DNA from: VRUE01 sp044867645
GTDB taxonomy: Bacteria > Actinomycetota > Thermoleophilia > Solirubrobacterales > 70-9
NCBI GenBank assembly: GCA_044867645.1
Contig: JBIOVI010000014.1
Location: 1-10,803, forward strand
Direction of reading: 5' to 3'
DNA: 10,803 bases
The notes beneath the pieces are model-generated. The model was not told the origin of the DNA. It saw only the letters and a list, made by a program, of their open reading frames with translations, and made no database searches. Both the position numbers and the translations under genes were made by a program. Below are positions 1 to 6,680 of this stretch, piece after piece. Position 1 is the first letter of the stretch, and each line of letters begins with the position of its first letter.

Positions 1-1
1 G

Positions 2-787
2 AACGGGCTCTCGGCCTACAACTGCGTCAGCCGCTCCGTACGCGACACGGCGCTTTGGCTCGATTTGGTCAGCGGCGGCTCGCAGGAGCCCGGCGCACCC
101 GCCCCGCCCGAGCGGCCCTTCATCGAGTCGGCGCAGACTCCGCCCGGAAAGCTTCGCATCGCCTGGTCAACGGCCCCGCCTCGCGCGGCCGCGCCACCGA
201 CAGTGTCGGACATCGCCGAGGGAGCTGTTGGCGGAACCGCCGAGCTGCTGCGTTCGCTCGGCCACGATGTCGAGCAACGCGACCCCGAGTGGGGTGGCAT
301 CGGCAACAGCATCACGCCGCGTTACCTGCGTGGGATCGCCGAAGATTTCGCCAGGGTGCCCCACCCCGAGCGGCTCGAACGCCGCACGCGCGGTTTCGCT
401 CGGCTGGGCAGGCTGATTCCCGACGGGTTGTTCCAGAAAGCTCGGCAAGCCGAAGCCGTCGACGCCGCTCGCATCAACTCGATCTTCGACAACCACGACG
501 TCCTGATGACGCCGGTGATGGGGGGTACCGCGTTGCCGGTGCGACGCTGGGAGGGGCGAGGGGCGTTGCACACGATTCTTGGCATGAGCCGCTTCTATCC
601 CTACTGCGTCCCCTGGAACCACCTCGGCAACCCGGCGATGTCGGTCCCCGCCGGCTTCGCCACCGACGGCATGCCGCTTGCCGTCCAGATCGTCGGCCGC
701 CCAGGCGACGAGGCGACCCTGCTCTCGCTCGCCGCCCAGCTCGAGGCCGAGCGGCCCTGGGCGGATAAGCGTCCGCCGATCTCCTAG
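2..787 (+). CDS. Amidase signature family protein, C-terminal part (5' end outside window)
   Basis: The reading frame is open from base 2 and ends at TAG 785-787, giving about 261 residues of a family that is usually 450-490 long. Amidase-signature enzymes hydrolyse C-N amide bonds with a Ser-cisSer-Lys triad; that triad lies in the missing N-terminal half, so catalytic competence cannot be judged here. Recognition rests on the stretch just after the catalytic region (SRSVRDTALWLDLV near the left edge), a mid-region DVLMTPVMGGTALPV, and the characteristic C-terminus: a Trp-Asn-His-Leu-Gly-Asn-Pro-Ala core, SVPAGF, DGMPLAVQIVGRPGDEATLL and a closing PW...RPP motif. The substrate cannot be assigned from this portion; GatA, the glutamyl-tRNA amidotransferase subunit, seems less likely than a stand-alone amidase but is not excluded. 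The gene converges on the R2lox gene with only 6 nt between stop codons. Confidence 0.9.
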   Translation, partial: NGLSAYNCVSRSVRDTALWLDLVSGGSQEPGAPAPPERPFIESAQTPPGKLRIAWSTAPPRAAAPPTVSDIAEGAVGGTAELLRSLGHDVEQRDPEWGGIGNSITPRYLRGIAEDFARVPHPERLERRTRGFARLGRLIPDGLFQKARQAEAVDAARINSIFDNHDVLMTPVMGGTALPVRRWEGRGALHTILGMSRFYPYCVPWNHLGNPAMSVPAGFATDGMPLAVQIVGRPGDEATLLSLAAQLEAERPWADKRPPIS

Positions 788-793
788 CGACGC

Positions 794-2080
794 TTAACCG
801 AAGACCTTGCGCATCCGCGCTATCTCGCGCAAGCTCCCGCGTGGGCGGATGCGGCGCTGGAGGACCATCTTCAGCGGGCTGGCTTCGGGTTTGCCCGTGG
901 CGACGAAGTCGGCCCAGCTCGCCTCGAGGGTCAAGGTCGGATTGGGGGCCTCGCCCGGCTCGGCCCTGGTCGAGCCGTTGTCGATCGTCAGGTGCCAGGG
1001 GTCGGCGTCGGTGAAGCGGTACTGGTAGACGAGCGGCGAGCCGTTCGCGGCGGCTGGATTTGCGACACGCTTGACCACGTCGAAGTAGAGGCGCTGCACC
1101 TCTGGCGAGGCGTCGGGGGTCGGTCCGTCGGGCGGTCCGAGGACGCCGGCCTCCATCAACTTCACCTGGCGCGCAGCGACCTCCTCCTCGGAGGCCTCCG
1201 GGTCAAAGGGGAAGACCCCGGGTGGCATCTCCTCGGTCGGGTAGCCGATCGTGCGCCAACGCTGGCGGATCAGTTTCAGCCCGAAGCCGAAGATGTCCTC
1301 GAGCGAGAAGCCGTAGCACTCGGTGTAGGAGCGGTCGAAGTTGGGCGGGTAGAACACGGCCGGCCCATAGGGCAGCACTTCACGGAGAAGCTCGGTAACG
1401 GCAGCTCTGTTCTCCTCCCAGCCCGGGCGCTCTTCGCCGAGCAGTTCGGAGAGAACCTTGACGCCGAAGCCGATGTGGCGCTGCTCGTCCTTGGAGACGT
1501 TGCCCATCCCCTCGCTGAAGCCGGGCATCGTCTCTTCGGAGGCGAAGAAGTCCTCGATGAAGTGCTGGCCGGGCTGGGCGAGGCTGCCCTCGACGATCAG
1601 GTGATAAAGCGCGATCGCCTGTGCGTACTTGGGTAGCGAGCGGTCCTTGCGCAGTTCCTCGGCCATCAGGTCGAGCCGGTCGAAGATGCCGCGGTAGCCC
1701 CAGTTGAGCTGCGGCATGGTGGAGGAGAGGGTCTGCTGGATCGAGTCGCCGCCGACCCCGATTACCTCCTTGAAGAAGCGGTGGAAGAAGATCGAGTGGC
1801 GGACCTCGTCGACCTGCTGGGTGGCGAGGAAGTAGGACTGCTCCTCGGTCGGCGCCGCGGTGATGTAAGGGGCGAGGGTGTCGGCGACCCGGTCCTCGCC
1901 GTAGAAGAACATCGAGTAGATCCACATCGCCGAGCGGCGCTGGACGTCGCTGAGCCCCTCCCAACCCTTGCGGTCCTCGGAGAAATCGATGTCGTACGCA
2001 CTCCAGTTCCCTTGCTCCCAGCGCTTGTAGAGGTCCTCGTAGGTGATGTTGTCCATCAGGCTCTGGGATGCGACGCTCAT
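794..2080 (-). CDS. R2-like ligand-binding oxidase (R2lox) fused to a C-terminal SCP2-type lipid-binding domain
   Basis: 428 residues. Residues about 1-300 form a ferritin-like dimetal oxidase of the R2 superfamily. The ligand set E62, E92-x2-H95, E164 and E199-x2-H202 is complete. All four carboxylates are Glu, as in R2lox; classical ribonucleotide reductase R2 has Asp first. V65 (three after E62) and Y159 (five before E164) sit exactly where R2lox proteins place the Val and Tyr that form the ether crosslink. R2lox is known to assemble Mn/Fe and to bind a long-chain fatty acid; its physiological reaction is unknown. Residues about 325-428 look like an SCP2 sterol-carrier domain (YRFTDADPWHLTIDNG, then LTLEASWADF and the terminal IRPRGSLREIARMRKVFG), making the protein about 120 residues longer than typical R2lox. 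The ATG at 2080 is preceded by AAGGAG at 2085-2090, four nt away. It may be annotated elsewhere as ribonucleotide reductase beta subunit, which the residue pattern argues against. It follows the acyl-CoA ligase on the same strand after 118 nt. Confidence 0.9.
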   Translation of the reverse strand: MSVASQSLMDNITYEDLYKRWEQGNWSAYDIDFSEDRKGWEGLSDVQRRSAMWIYSMFFYGEDRVADTLAPYITAAPTEEQSYFLATQQVDEVRHSIFFHRFFKEVIGVGGDSIQQTLSSTMPQLNWGYRGIFDRLDLMAEELRKDRSLPKYAQAIALYHLIVEGSLAQPGQHFIEDFFASEETMPGFSEGMGNVSKDEQRHIGFGVKVLSELLGEERPGWEENRAAVTELLREVLPYGPAVFYPPNFDRSYTECYGFSLEDIFGFGLKLIRQRWRTIGYPTEEMPPGVFPFDPEASEEEVAARQVKLMEAGVLGPPDGPTPDASPEVQRLYFDVVKRVANPAAANGSPLVYQYRFTDADPWHLTIDNGSTRAEPGEAPNPTLTLEASWADFVATGKPEASPLKMVLQRRIRPRGSLREIARMRKVFG

Positions 2081-2137
2081 CGTTCTCCTTCGTGCGGGCC
2101 GGGGGGCGTGTCGTGGAGCAAATGACTGCTTCCGGAA

Positions 2138-2168
2138 AGGTTATCGCGATTCCTGGCTAGTCAGCCAG
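2138..2168 (-). promoter_or_regulatory. Candidate R2lox promoter with overlapping inverted repeat
   Basis: In the 118-nt gap between the acyl-CoA ligase stop and the R2lox start, the minus strand has a TAACCT hexamer (2138-2143) as a possible -10. Upstream lies an inverted repeat CTGGCT-N4-AGCCAG (2153-2168) that overlaps where the -35 would fall; a CTGACT hexamer inside it matches TTGACA at 4 of 6 positions with a short 15-nt spacer. The arrangement would suit repressor control, but a 6-bp-arm repeat is not rare by chance. The gene could instead be read from the ligase transcript. Confidence 0.25.
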
Positions 2169-2198
2169 TTTGCTTGTATGGCCGCGCGTCCGGGGTGG

Positions 2199-3698
2199 TT
2201 AGACCGTCGCGGGAGTCTCGATCTCCCGCTTGAGGATCTTGCCGGTGGGTCCCTTGGGCAGCTCGTCGAGGAACCAGACGACGCGCGGGTACTTGTAGGC
2301 GGCTATTCGCTCCTTGACGTAGGCGCCGATCTCCTCCGGCGGCAGCTCCTCGCCCTCGTGCAGGACCACCGCGGCGCCGATCTCCTCCCCCCACTCGTCG
2401 TGAGGGACACCGAGGACGGCTGCTTCGCGAATCTTCGGGTGCTCGTAGAGGACCTCCTCGACCTCGCGCGGGTAGACGTTGTAGCCGCCGCGGATGATCA
2501 GGTCCTTCTTGCGGTCGACGATGTAGAAGTAGCCGTCCTCGTCGGTGCGAGCCATGTCGCCGCTGTGGAACCAGCCGCCCCGCATCGCCTCCTCGGTCGC
2601 GTCGGGGCGTTGCCAGTAGCCCTTCATGATGTTGTGACCGCGGATCACGATCTCGCCGACCTCGCCCTGCGCGACCGGGTTGTCGTCCTCGTCGACGACC
2701 TGCATCTCGACCCCCTCGATCGGGGTGCCGATCGAGCCGGCCTTGCGCTCCATGTCGGGATGGTTGGAGGAGGACACGGGCGAGGTCTCCGAGAGCCCGT
2801 AACCCTCCAGCACGACCGCGCCGAAAGCCTCCTCGAAACCGCGCAGCACCTCGACCGGCATCGAGGCGCCACCGGTGATGCAGTTGCGCAGCGAGGAGGT
2901 GTCGAAGCTCTCGCGCCCGGGATGGTGCAGGAGCGCGCCGAACATCGTCGGCACGCCGTAGAAGTGGGTGACGCGGTCGCGCTGCATCGTCTCCAGCGCC
3001 TCGCCCGGATCGAATTTGGGGACCAGGGTCAGGCAGGCACCGACCCGCAGCGAGGCGTTCATGCCCACCGTCTGGCCGAAGGAGTGGAAGAGGGGGAGGG
3101 CGCCCAGCACCACGTCCCCCTCGCCGACCTCGCAGGTGGTCCGCGATGAGATCTCGGCATTGCGCGCCAGGTTGAGGTGGGTCAGCTCGGCGCCCTTCGG
3201 CTTGCCGGTGGTGCCCGAGGTGTAGAGGATCACCGCGGTGTCGTCCTCGGCGGCGTCGGCGACATCGGGGGTTGGCTGAAGCTCCGCCAACGTCGTCGCA
3301 AAAGCGGCCGGCTCGACCGCGATCGGCTCGGCGCCCGCATCGGCGGCGCCATCGCATGCCTCGTCGGCAAACCCATGCCAGACGAGCAGTAGCTTCGACC
3401 CCGAATCCTCCAGGTAGAAGGCGATCTCACGCCGCTTCAGCAGGACGTTCATCGGCACCACTACGCCCCCCGCGCGCAGCACGCCGTAGTAGGCGATCGG
3501 GAACTCCGGCACGTTGGGCAGCATTACCCCAACCCGGTCGCCCGGTTTGAACCCCTTTTCGCGAAGTAGCGTCGCGAGCCGGGCGCTGCGGTCGTCGAGC
3601 TCCGCGTAGCTCAGCTCCGCGTCGCCGAGCCGGATCCCCGCCGCTTGCGGCGATCGCGCGGCGCTGGCCGTGAGTATCGATGCGAGATTGAGAGACAC
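2199..3698 (-). CDS. Fatty-acyl-CoA synthetase (AMP-forming ligase, FadD-like)
   Basis: 499 residues, normal length for the ANL adenylating family, which activates a carboxylic acid to an acyl-AMP and then a CoA thioester. Visible motifs: the P-loop YTSGTTGKPKG (159-169), the adenine-contacting GYGLSETSP (299-307), the SGD (379-381), the hinge region DRKKDLIIRGGYNVYP (395-410) and the catalytic C-terminal Lys in PTGKILKRE (K487). Overall it resembles medium/long-chain fatty acid ligases more than acetyl-CoA or aryl ligases, but chain length cannot be read by eye. The start taken is GTG 3696-3698, 9 nt after the stop of the small upstream gene; no convincing Shine-Dalgarno is seen, so translation probably depends on the preceding gene. 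Operon order is small barrel protein, ligase, then R2lox-SCP2, which suggests that the activated acyl chain is linked to the oxidase's job (inference). Confidence 0.93.
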   Translation of the reverse strand: MSLNLASILTASAARSPQAAGIRLGDAELSYAELDDRSARLATLLREKGFKPGDRVGVMLPNVPEFPIAYYGVLRAGGVVVPMNVLLKRREIAFYLEDSGSKLLLVWHGFADEACDGAADAGAEPIAVEPAAFATTLAELQPTPDVADAAEDDTAVILYTSGTTGKPKGAELTHLNLARNAEISSRTTCEVGEGDVVLGALPLFHSFGQTVGMNASLRVGACLTLVPKFDPGEALETMQRDRVTHFYGVPTMFGALLHHPGRESFDTSSLRNCITGGASMPVEVLRGFEEAFGAVVLEGYGLSETSPVSSSNHPDMERKAGSIGTPIEGVEMQVVDEDDNPVAQGEVGEIVIRGHNIMKGYWQRPDATEEAMRGGWFHSGDMARTDEDGYFYIVDRKKDLIIRGGYNVYPREVEEVLYEHPKIREAAVLGVPHDEWGEEIGAAVVLHEGEELPPEEIGAYVKERIAAYKYPRVVWFLDELPKGPTGKILKREIETPATV

Positions 3699-3707
3699 GA
3701 TGACTTG

Positions 3708-3995
3708 CTACGGCTTGGTGAAGTGATGCACCGGGAATTCCTTGATGTCGGGCGGGCTCTGCGGCGCTTGCTCGCCTAGCTCCCCAAACGCGGGCAGGAG
3801 GCGGTTCTGCTGGAAGCGGTCGAAATGCTCGCGCGACTCCCAGAAGTCGATGATGCCCCAACCCCCATCGATCGGGCCCGCCGCGTGGAAGATCAGCCCC
3901 TCAGGTGGGTTGTCGTCGATCCCCATATTGCTGTGGAGGGTGTCGTACTGCTCCTGGGTCCCGCCAGTGATCTTGAGCCTCAGTCCGATCGCCAT
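3708..3995 (-). CDS. Small dimeric alpha/beta-barrel-like protein (ABM/Dabb-type fold), function unknown
   Basis: 95 residues. The predicted beta-alpha-beta-beta-alpha-beta order fits a ferredoxin-like dimeric alpha/beta barrel: strand MAIGLRLKIT, helix TQEQYDTLHSNMG, strand GLIFHAAGPI, strand GWGIIDFWES, helix EHFDRFQQNRLLPAFGELG, and final strand EFPVHHF. The WGIIDFWESREHFDRF segment resembles small actinobacterial proteins of the antibiotic-biosynthesis-monooxygenase-like superfamily, whose members bind or oxidise small hydrophobic compounds, though many have no known role. No catalytic residue can be named. The ATG at 3993-3995 has a strong GGAGGAG Shine-Dalgarno (4002-4008) six nt upstream, and a promoter is visible further upstream. 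As first gene of the operon with the acyl-CoA ligase it may handle a related lipid-like molecule (inference). Confidence 0.8.
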   Translation of the reverse strand: MAIGLRLKITGGTQEQYDTLHSNMGIDDNPPEGLIFHAAGPIDGGWGIIDFWESREHFDRFQQNRLLPAFGELGEQAPQSPPDIKEFPVHHFTKP

Positions 3996-4024
3996 TTCTC
4001 TCTCCTCCGGTTGAAGACCGAACG

Positions 4025-4054
4025 AGCATAGCCCGCAATCTCCTCGCTGGACAA
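4025..4054 (-). promoter_or_regulatory. Promoter for the barrel protein-acyl-CoA ligase operon
   Basis: On the minus strand TTGTCC (4049-4054, 4 of 6 to TTGACA), an 18-nt spacer and TATGCT (4025-4030) form a good sigma70-type promoter. The predicted start of transcription near 4018 gives a leader of roughly 22 nt that contains the GGAGGAG ribosome site of the gene at 3995. Confidence 0.6.
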
Positions 4055-4086
4055 GTGGCCCAGATGCGCGGGGCTTTGCGCCTCGC

Positions 4087-4092
4087 TAGGCT
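4087..4092 (+). promoter_or_regulatory. -10 element for a leaderless PRC-barrel mRNA
   Basis: TAGGCT ends 10 nt before the ATG at 4103, and there is no Shine-Dalgarno. The spacing puts the transcription start at or just before the ATG. No convincing -35 is seen. Confidence 0.45.
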
Positions 4093-4102
4093 CGGCCGCA
4101 CA

Positions 4103-4468
4103 ATGAAGGATCTCGGCCCGCCCACCTCCTTTCTCACCTTGCCCAAGGGTGTGCCGGTGTACTCGAGCGATGGCGAGGAGCTGGGCAAGGTCGAGTACGT
4201 GCTCTCGGCTCCCAACATCGACATCTTCGACGGGATCGTGCTCGACACCAGCGTCCTCCCCGGTGGGCACCGGTTCGTCGACGCCCCCGAGGTCGCCGAA
4301 ATCTACGAGCGCGGCGTCGTGTTGTCGATCGACGCCGCGGCGGCCAAGAACCTGCCCGAGCCCGGCGCCAACCCCGGTTCGCTGGAGATCGGCGCTGACG
4401 ACCTCGCCAAGGACGAGCGCCAGGGCAAGCTGCGCCGGGCCTGGGACCTGATCTCAGGCAAGGGCTGA
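4103..4468 (+). CDS. PRC-barrel-like domain protein
   Basis: 121 residues from ATG 4103. The middle part (about 12-80) reads as a PRC-barrel-like beta domain: KGVPVYSSDGEELGKVEYV is the usual opening 'set a property, then modify' strand pair, followed by FDGIVLDTSVLPGGHRFVD and a VAEIYERGVVLSID strand. PRC-barrel domains occur in RNA-processing (RimM) and photosynthetic reaction centre H proteins and in many small uncharacterised proteins; this one lacks the RimM N-terminal domain. The C-terminal tail (about 98-121) is charged and helical. Codons upstream stay open to a GTG at 4055, but the TANNNT hexamer at 4087-4092 and the weak upstream sequence favour the ATG at 4103. It is divergent from the lipid cluster and 74 nt before the first FKBP gene. 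Cellular role unknown. Confidence 0.7.
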   Translation: MKDLGPPTSFLTLPKGVPVYSSDGEELGKVEYVLSAPNIDIFDGIVLDTSVLPGGHRFVDAPEVAEIYERGVVLSIDAAAAKNLPEPGANPGSLEIGADDLAKDERQGKLRRAWDLISGKG

Positions 4469-4528
4469 GCCCTGCGGCGGATGGGCGTGCGGGCGACATG
4501 CCGGACTTCGTCCGAGCGATGACTCCCG

Positions 4529-4534
4529 TACGAT
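4529..4534 (+). promoter_or_regulatory. -10 element for leaderless FKBP gene 1
   Basis: TACGAT ends 8 nt before the GTG at 4543; no Shine-Dalgarno is present. This spacing supports GTG 4543 over the in-frame ATG at 4498, which lies upstream of the -10 element. Confidence 0.5.
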
Positions 4535-4542
4535 TCGCCGCC

Positions 4543-5055
4543 GTGAAGGCGCTGATACTGACGATCGCCGCGTGCGCGGCCCTCGCCATCGCCGGCTGTG
4601 GTGGCGACGACGATTCCTCGACCGGCTCGACCGCGGCCGAAACGGGTGCCGCAGAAACGACCGCCCCTTCCGAACCCCCGGCCGAGAAGACGAAGCCGAA
4701 GGTCGAGGTGCCGAAGGGCGCCCCTCCAAAGGGCCTGGAAGTCAAGGATCTGGAAGAAGGGACCGGCGCCGAAGCGAAGGCCGGCGACGAAGTCACCGTC
4801 CAGTACGTCGGCGTCAACTACAAGAACGGCAAAGAATTCGACGCCTCCTGGGACCGTGGCGAACCGTTCACCTTCACCCTCGGGGCCGGCGAAGTGATCC
4901 CGGGTTGGGATCAGGGCGTTGAAGGGATGAAGGTTGGCGGGCGCCGCGAGCTGATCATTCCTCCCGAACTGGCCTACGGCGAAGCCGGTGCTCCGCCCGC
5001 GATCGCGCCGAACGAAACGCTCGTTTTCGTGATCGATCTGCTCAAAACTGGCTGA
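4543..5055 (+). CDS. FKBP-type peptidyl-prolyl cis-trans isomerase, lipoprotein
   Basis: 170 residues from GTG 4543. The N-terminus is a lipoprotein signal: K2, hydrophobic stretch 4-17, and lipobox IAGC with the lipidated Cys at 19. A Ser/Thr/Ala/Glu-rich linker (about 21-60) tethers the domain outside the membrane. The FKBP domain (about 65-170) retains the pocket residues, in human FKBP12 terms: Tyr26 as Y88, Phe36-Asp37 as F99-D100, Phe46 as F109, Val55-Ile56 as V118-I119, Trp59 as W122, Tyr82 as Y145 and Phe99 as F162. It should therefore be an active prolyl isomerase assisting folding of exported proteins. An ATG at 4498 is in frame and would add 15 residues before the signal; the -10 spacing and the better signal peptide favour GTG 4543. 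A divergent paralogue follows 45 nt downstream. Confidence 0.93.
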   Translation: MKALILTIAACAALAIAGCGGDDDSSTGSTAAETGAAETTAPSEPPAEKTKPKVEVPKGAPPKGLEVKDLEEGTGAEAKAGDEVTVQYVGVNYKNGKEFDASWDRGEPFTFTLGAGEVIPGWDQGVEGMKVGGRRELIIPPELAYGEAGAPPAIAPNETLVFVIDLLKTG

Positions 5056-5087
5056 GCACCCGCGCGGGCGTAGCGCCGCATTTTGCT

Positions 5088-5093
5088 TAAAAT
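5088..5093 (+). promoter_or_regulatory. -10 element for leaderless FKBP gene 2
   Basis: TAAAAT ends 7 nt before the GTG at 5101, in an AT-rich patch (TTTTGCTTAAAATCTTT) that stands out from its surroundings. A TG dinucleotide just upstream may act as an extended -10. No Shine-Dalgarno is seen, so FKBP gene 2 probably has its own promoter despite lying 45 nt after gene 1. Confidence 0.55.
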
Positions 5094-5100
5094 CTTTGCA

Positions 5101-5598
5101 GTGAAGGCACTGCTCATGACGATCGCGGTGTGCGGGGCGTTGGGATCCTCCGGTTGTGGTGGAGGCGATGCTTCGACCGGCGCGGCGGAAGCGGACCGGA
5201 CTGAAACGGCCGCGGCGGAATCGCCACCGACGGGCCTTAAGGGACCGAAGCCGAAGATCGAGGTGCCGAAGAACGCTCCGCCGAAGAAGCTGGTCGTCGA
5301 GGAACTGAAGCGGGGTACCGGCAAGAGAGCAAAAACCGGCGACGAAGTCACGATTCAGTTCGCCGGAATCTACTTCAACGGAGAACCGGTCGATTCTTCC
5401 TGGGAACTGGGTGGGCCCTTCGAATTCGTGCTCGGCACCACCGTGGCGAGCCCTGGCTGGGAAACTGGGATCCCGGGGATGAAGGTGGGCGGCCGTCGCA
5501 AGTTGATCATCCCGTGGAACCTCACCGCCGGCTACATCCCCCCGGGAACCCCGAAAAGAGCCCAGGTGTATGTCATCGATCTACTCGAGGTCGGCTAG
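5101..5598 (+). CDS. Divergent FKBP-fold lipoprotein with a degraded isomerase site
   Basis: 165 residues from GTG 5101. It is clearly a paralogue of the preceding gene: same K-A-L signal start, lipobox SSGC with Cys at 19, a similar linker, a shared VPK-x-APPK segment and the VGGRR-LIIP core. The active-site pocket has drifted. In FKBP12 numbering Tyr26 is F87, Phe36 is V97, Val55-Ile56 are A116-S117, Tyr82 is A143 and Phe99 is Y157; Asp37 (D98), Phe46 (F107) and Trp59 (W120) remain. The loop before the last strand is about three residues shorter. It may have weak or no isomerase activity and instead act as a chaperone or binding protein on the cell surface (inference). A TTG at 5083 is in frame, but the -10 element lies over it, so GTG 5101 is preferred. 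Confidence 0.88.
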   Translation: MKALLMTIAVCGALGSSGCGGGDASTGAAEADRTETAAAESPPTGLKGPKPKIEVPKNAPPKKLVVEELKRGTGKRAKTGDEVTIQFAGIYFNGEPVDSSWELGGPFEFVLGTTVASPGWETGIPGMKVGGRRKLIIPWNLTAGYIPPGTPKRAQVYVIDLLEVG

Positions 5599-5607
5599 CG
5601 CCGGCGG

Positions 5608-5636
5608 TTGCACCTCATTTGCATCCCCACTGCGAT
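5608..5636 (+). promoter_or_regulatory. Candidate promoter for the winged-helix gene
   Basis: TTGCAC (5608-5613), a 17-nt spacer and TGCGAT (5631-5636) form a plausible sigma70-type promoter directly after the FKBP gene 2 stop. If used, transcription would begin near 5643-5646, downstream of the TTG at 5619, which creates a conflict over the true start codon. Confidence 0.35.
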
Positions 5637-6680
5637 GATCAGCGCCTGACCGAGCGACCGAACCTCGCCGAGCAGCTCACCGCGCAGGGCCTCGCCGGTC
5701 CGCCGCTCGCCGATCCCGTCGTCGTCGCTGAGCGGCTGCTCGCGGTGCAGGGACAGGACCCGCGCGGGTTTCGCCTCGCGATTCGTGCTCGCACCGACGA
5801 CCTTTCGGCCGCCGATGTCGACCGGGCGCTGAGCGAGGATCGCACCCTGCTCGTCACCTGGCTCAATCGGGGCACGTTGCACCTAGTCCGCAGCGAGGAC
5901 TATCCGTGGCTGCAAGCGCTGACCACGCCCCCTCTTCTCACCAGTAGCTCGAGGCGGTTGCGGCAGGAGGGGGTGAGCGAGGCGGAGGCCGAACGCGCCC
6001 TCTCGACGATCGAGCGGGCGCTGGAGGACGAGGGCCCGCTGACCCGGGTCCAGCTGCGCGAGCGCGTCGATAACGCCGGACTGCGGACTGAGGGACAGGC
6101 ACTCATCCACCTCCTCTTCCTGGCTGCCTTGCGCGGGATCGCTGTGCGCGGGCCGATGGTGGGCAAGCAGCACGCCTACGTGCTGGTGCGCGACTGGCTC
6201 GGGCCGCTGCGGCCGGTGGACCGCGAGGCGGCTTTGGCGGAGCTGGCGCGCCGCTATCTGGCCGGCCACCAGCCGGCGAGCGACCGCGACTTGGCCAAGT
6301 GGGCGGGACTGCCGTTGCGCGATGCCCGCGCCGCCCTGAAGGCGATCGGCCCTGAGCTGGAGGAGGGCGATGACGGCTCGATCCGCCTCGTCAACCGGCT
6401 CCCGCCCGAGGAGCTCCCGCCGCCGCGCCTGCTCGGCGCCTTCGATCCCGTTCTGCTCGGCTGGACCTCGCGTGCGCCGATCCTCGGCAGCTACGAACCG
6501 CGAATCGTCTCCGGCGGCCTCTTCCGCCCCTTTGCCATTGCCGGCGGTCGCGCCGTGGGGGGATGGAAATGGGTCAAGGATGAGGTATTGCTGGATCCCT
6601 TCAAACGCCTCCCAGCACGGGTCGCCGCTGCCCTTGAAGCCGACGCGGCCGATGTGACCCGCTTCCTGGCGTCGCCTTAG
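5619..6680 (+). CDS. Winged-helix DNA-binding protein, AlkX/AlkZ-like DNA glycosylase family (HTH_42)
   Basis: 353 residues from TTG 5619. The family (PF06224, including E. coli YcaQ/AlkX and Streptomyces AlkZ) has tandem winged-helix domains; characterised members excise bulky or crosslinked alkylated bases using a QxQ motif. Here the motif is VQGQD, with Q44 and Q46. RGTLHLV (84-90) and the C-terminal LLGAFDPVLLGW (271-282), LFRPFAIAGGRAVGGW (301-316) are also family hallmarks. It is probably a DNA repair enzyme, though substrate is unknown and some family members may not be catalytic. The start is uncertain: no ATG or GTG lies near the expected N-terminus. TTG 5619 is the nearest conventional codon, while a promoter-like pair at 5608-5636 would favour CTG 5646. 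GTG 5514 would overlap the previous gene by 85 nt and seems unlikely. Its stop overlaps the glycyl-tRNA synthetase stop by 4 nt. Confidence 0.85.
   Translation: MHPHCDDQRLTERPNLAEQLTAQGLAGPPLADPVVVAERLLAVQGQDPRGFRLAIRARTDDLSAADVDRALSEDRTLLVTWLNRGTLHLVRSEDYPWLQALTTPPLLTSSSRRLRQEGVSEAEAERALSTIERALEDEGPLTRVQLRERVDNAGLRTEGQALIHLLFLAALRGIAVRGPMVGKQHAYVLVRDWLGPLRPVDREAALAELARRYLAGHQPASDRDLAKWAGLPLRDARAALKAIGPELEEGDDGSIRLVNRLPPEELPPPRLLGAFDPVLLGWTSRAPILGSYEPRIVSGGLFRPFAIAGGRAVGGWKWVKDEVLLDPFKRLPARVAAALEADAADVTRFLASP

Noticed and set aside
794..2080. Annotation as ribonucleotide reductase beta subunit
   Set aside because: First metal ligand is Glu, the Val/Tyr crosslink pair is present, the C-terminus is an SCP2-like domain and no reductase alpha subunit gene is nearby.
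2043..3149. A 368-codon open frame on the plus strand
   Set aside because: Antisense to the acyl-CoA ligase; an artefact of GC-rich codon bias, with no recognisable domain.
4502..4514. Hairpin CGGAC-TTC-GTCCG as terminator of the PRC-barrel gene
   Set aside because: The stem is only 5 bp and no T-tract follows; it also overlaps the promoter region of FKBP gene 1.
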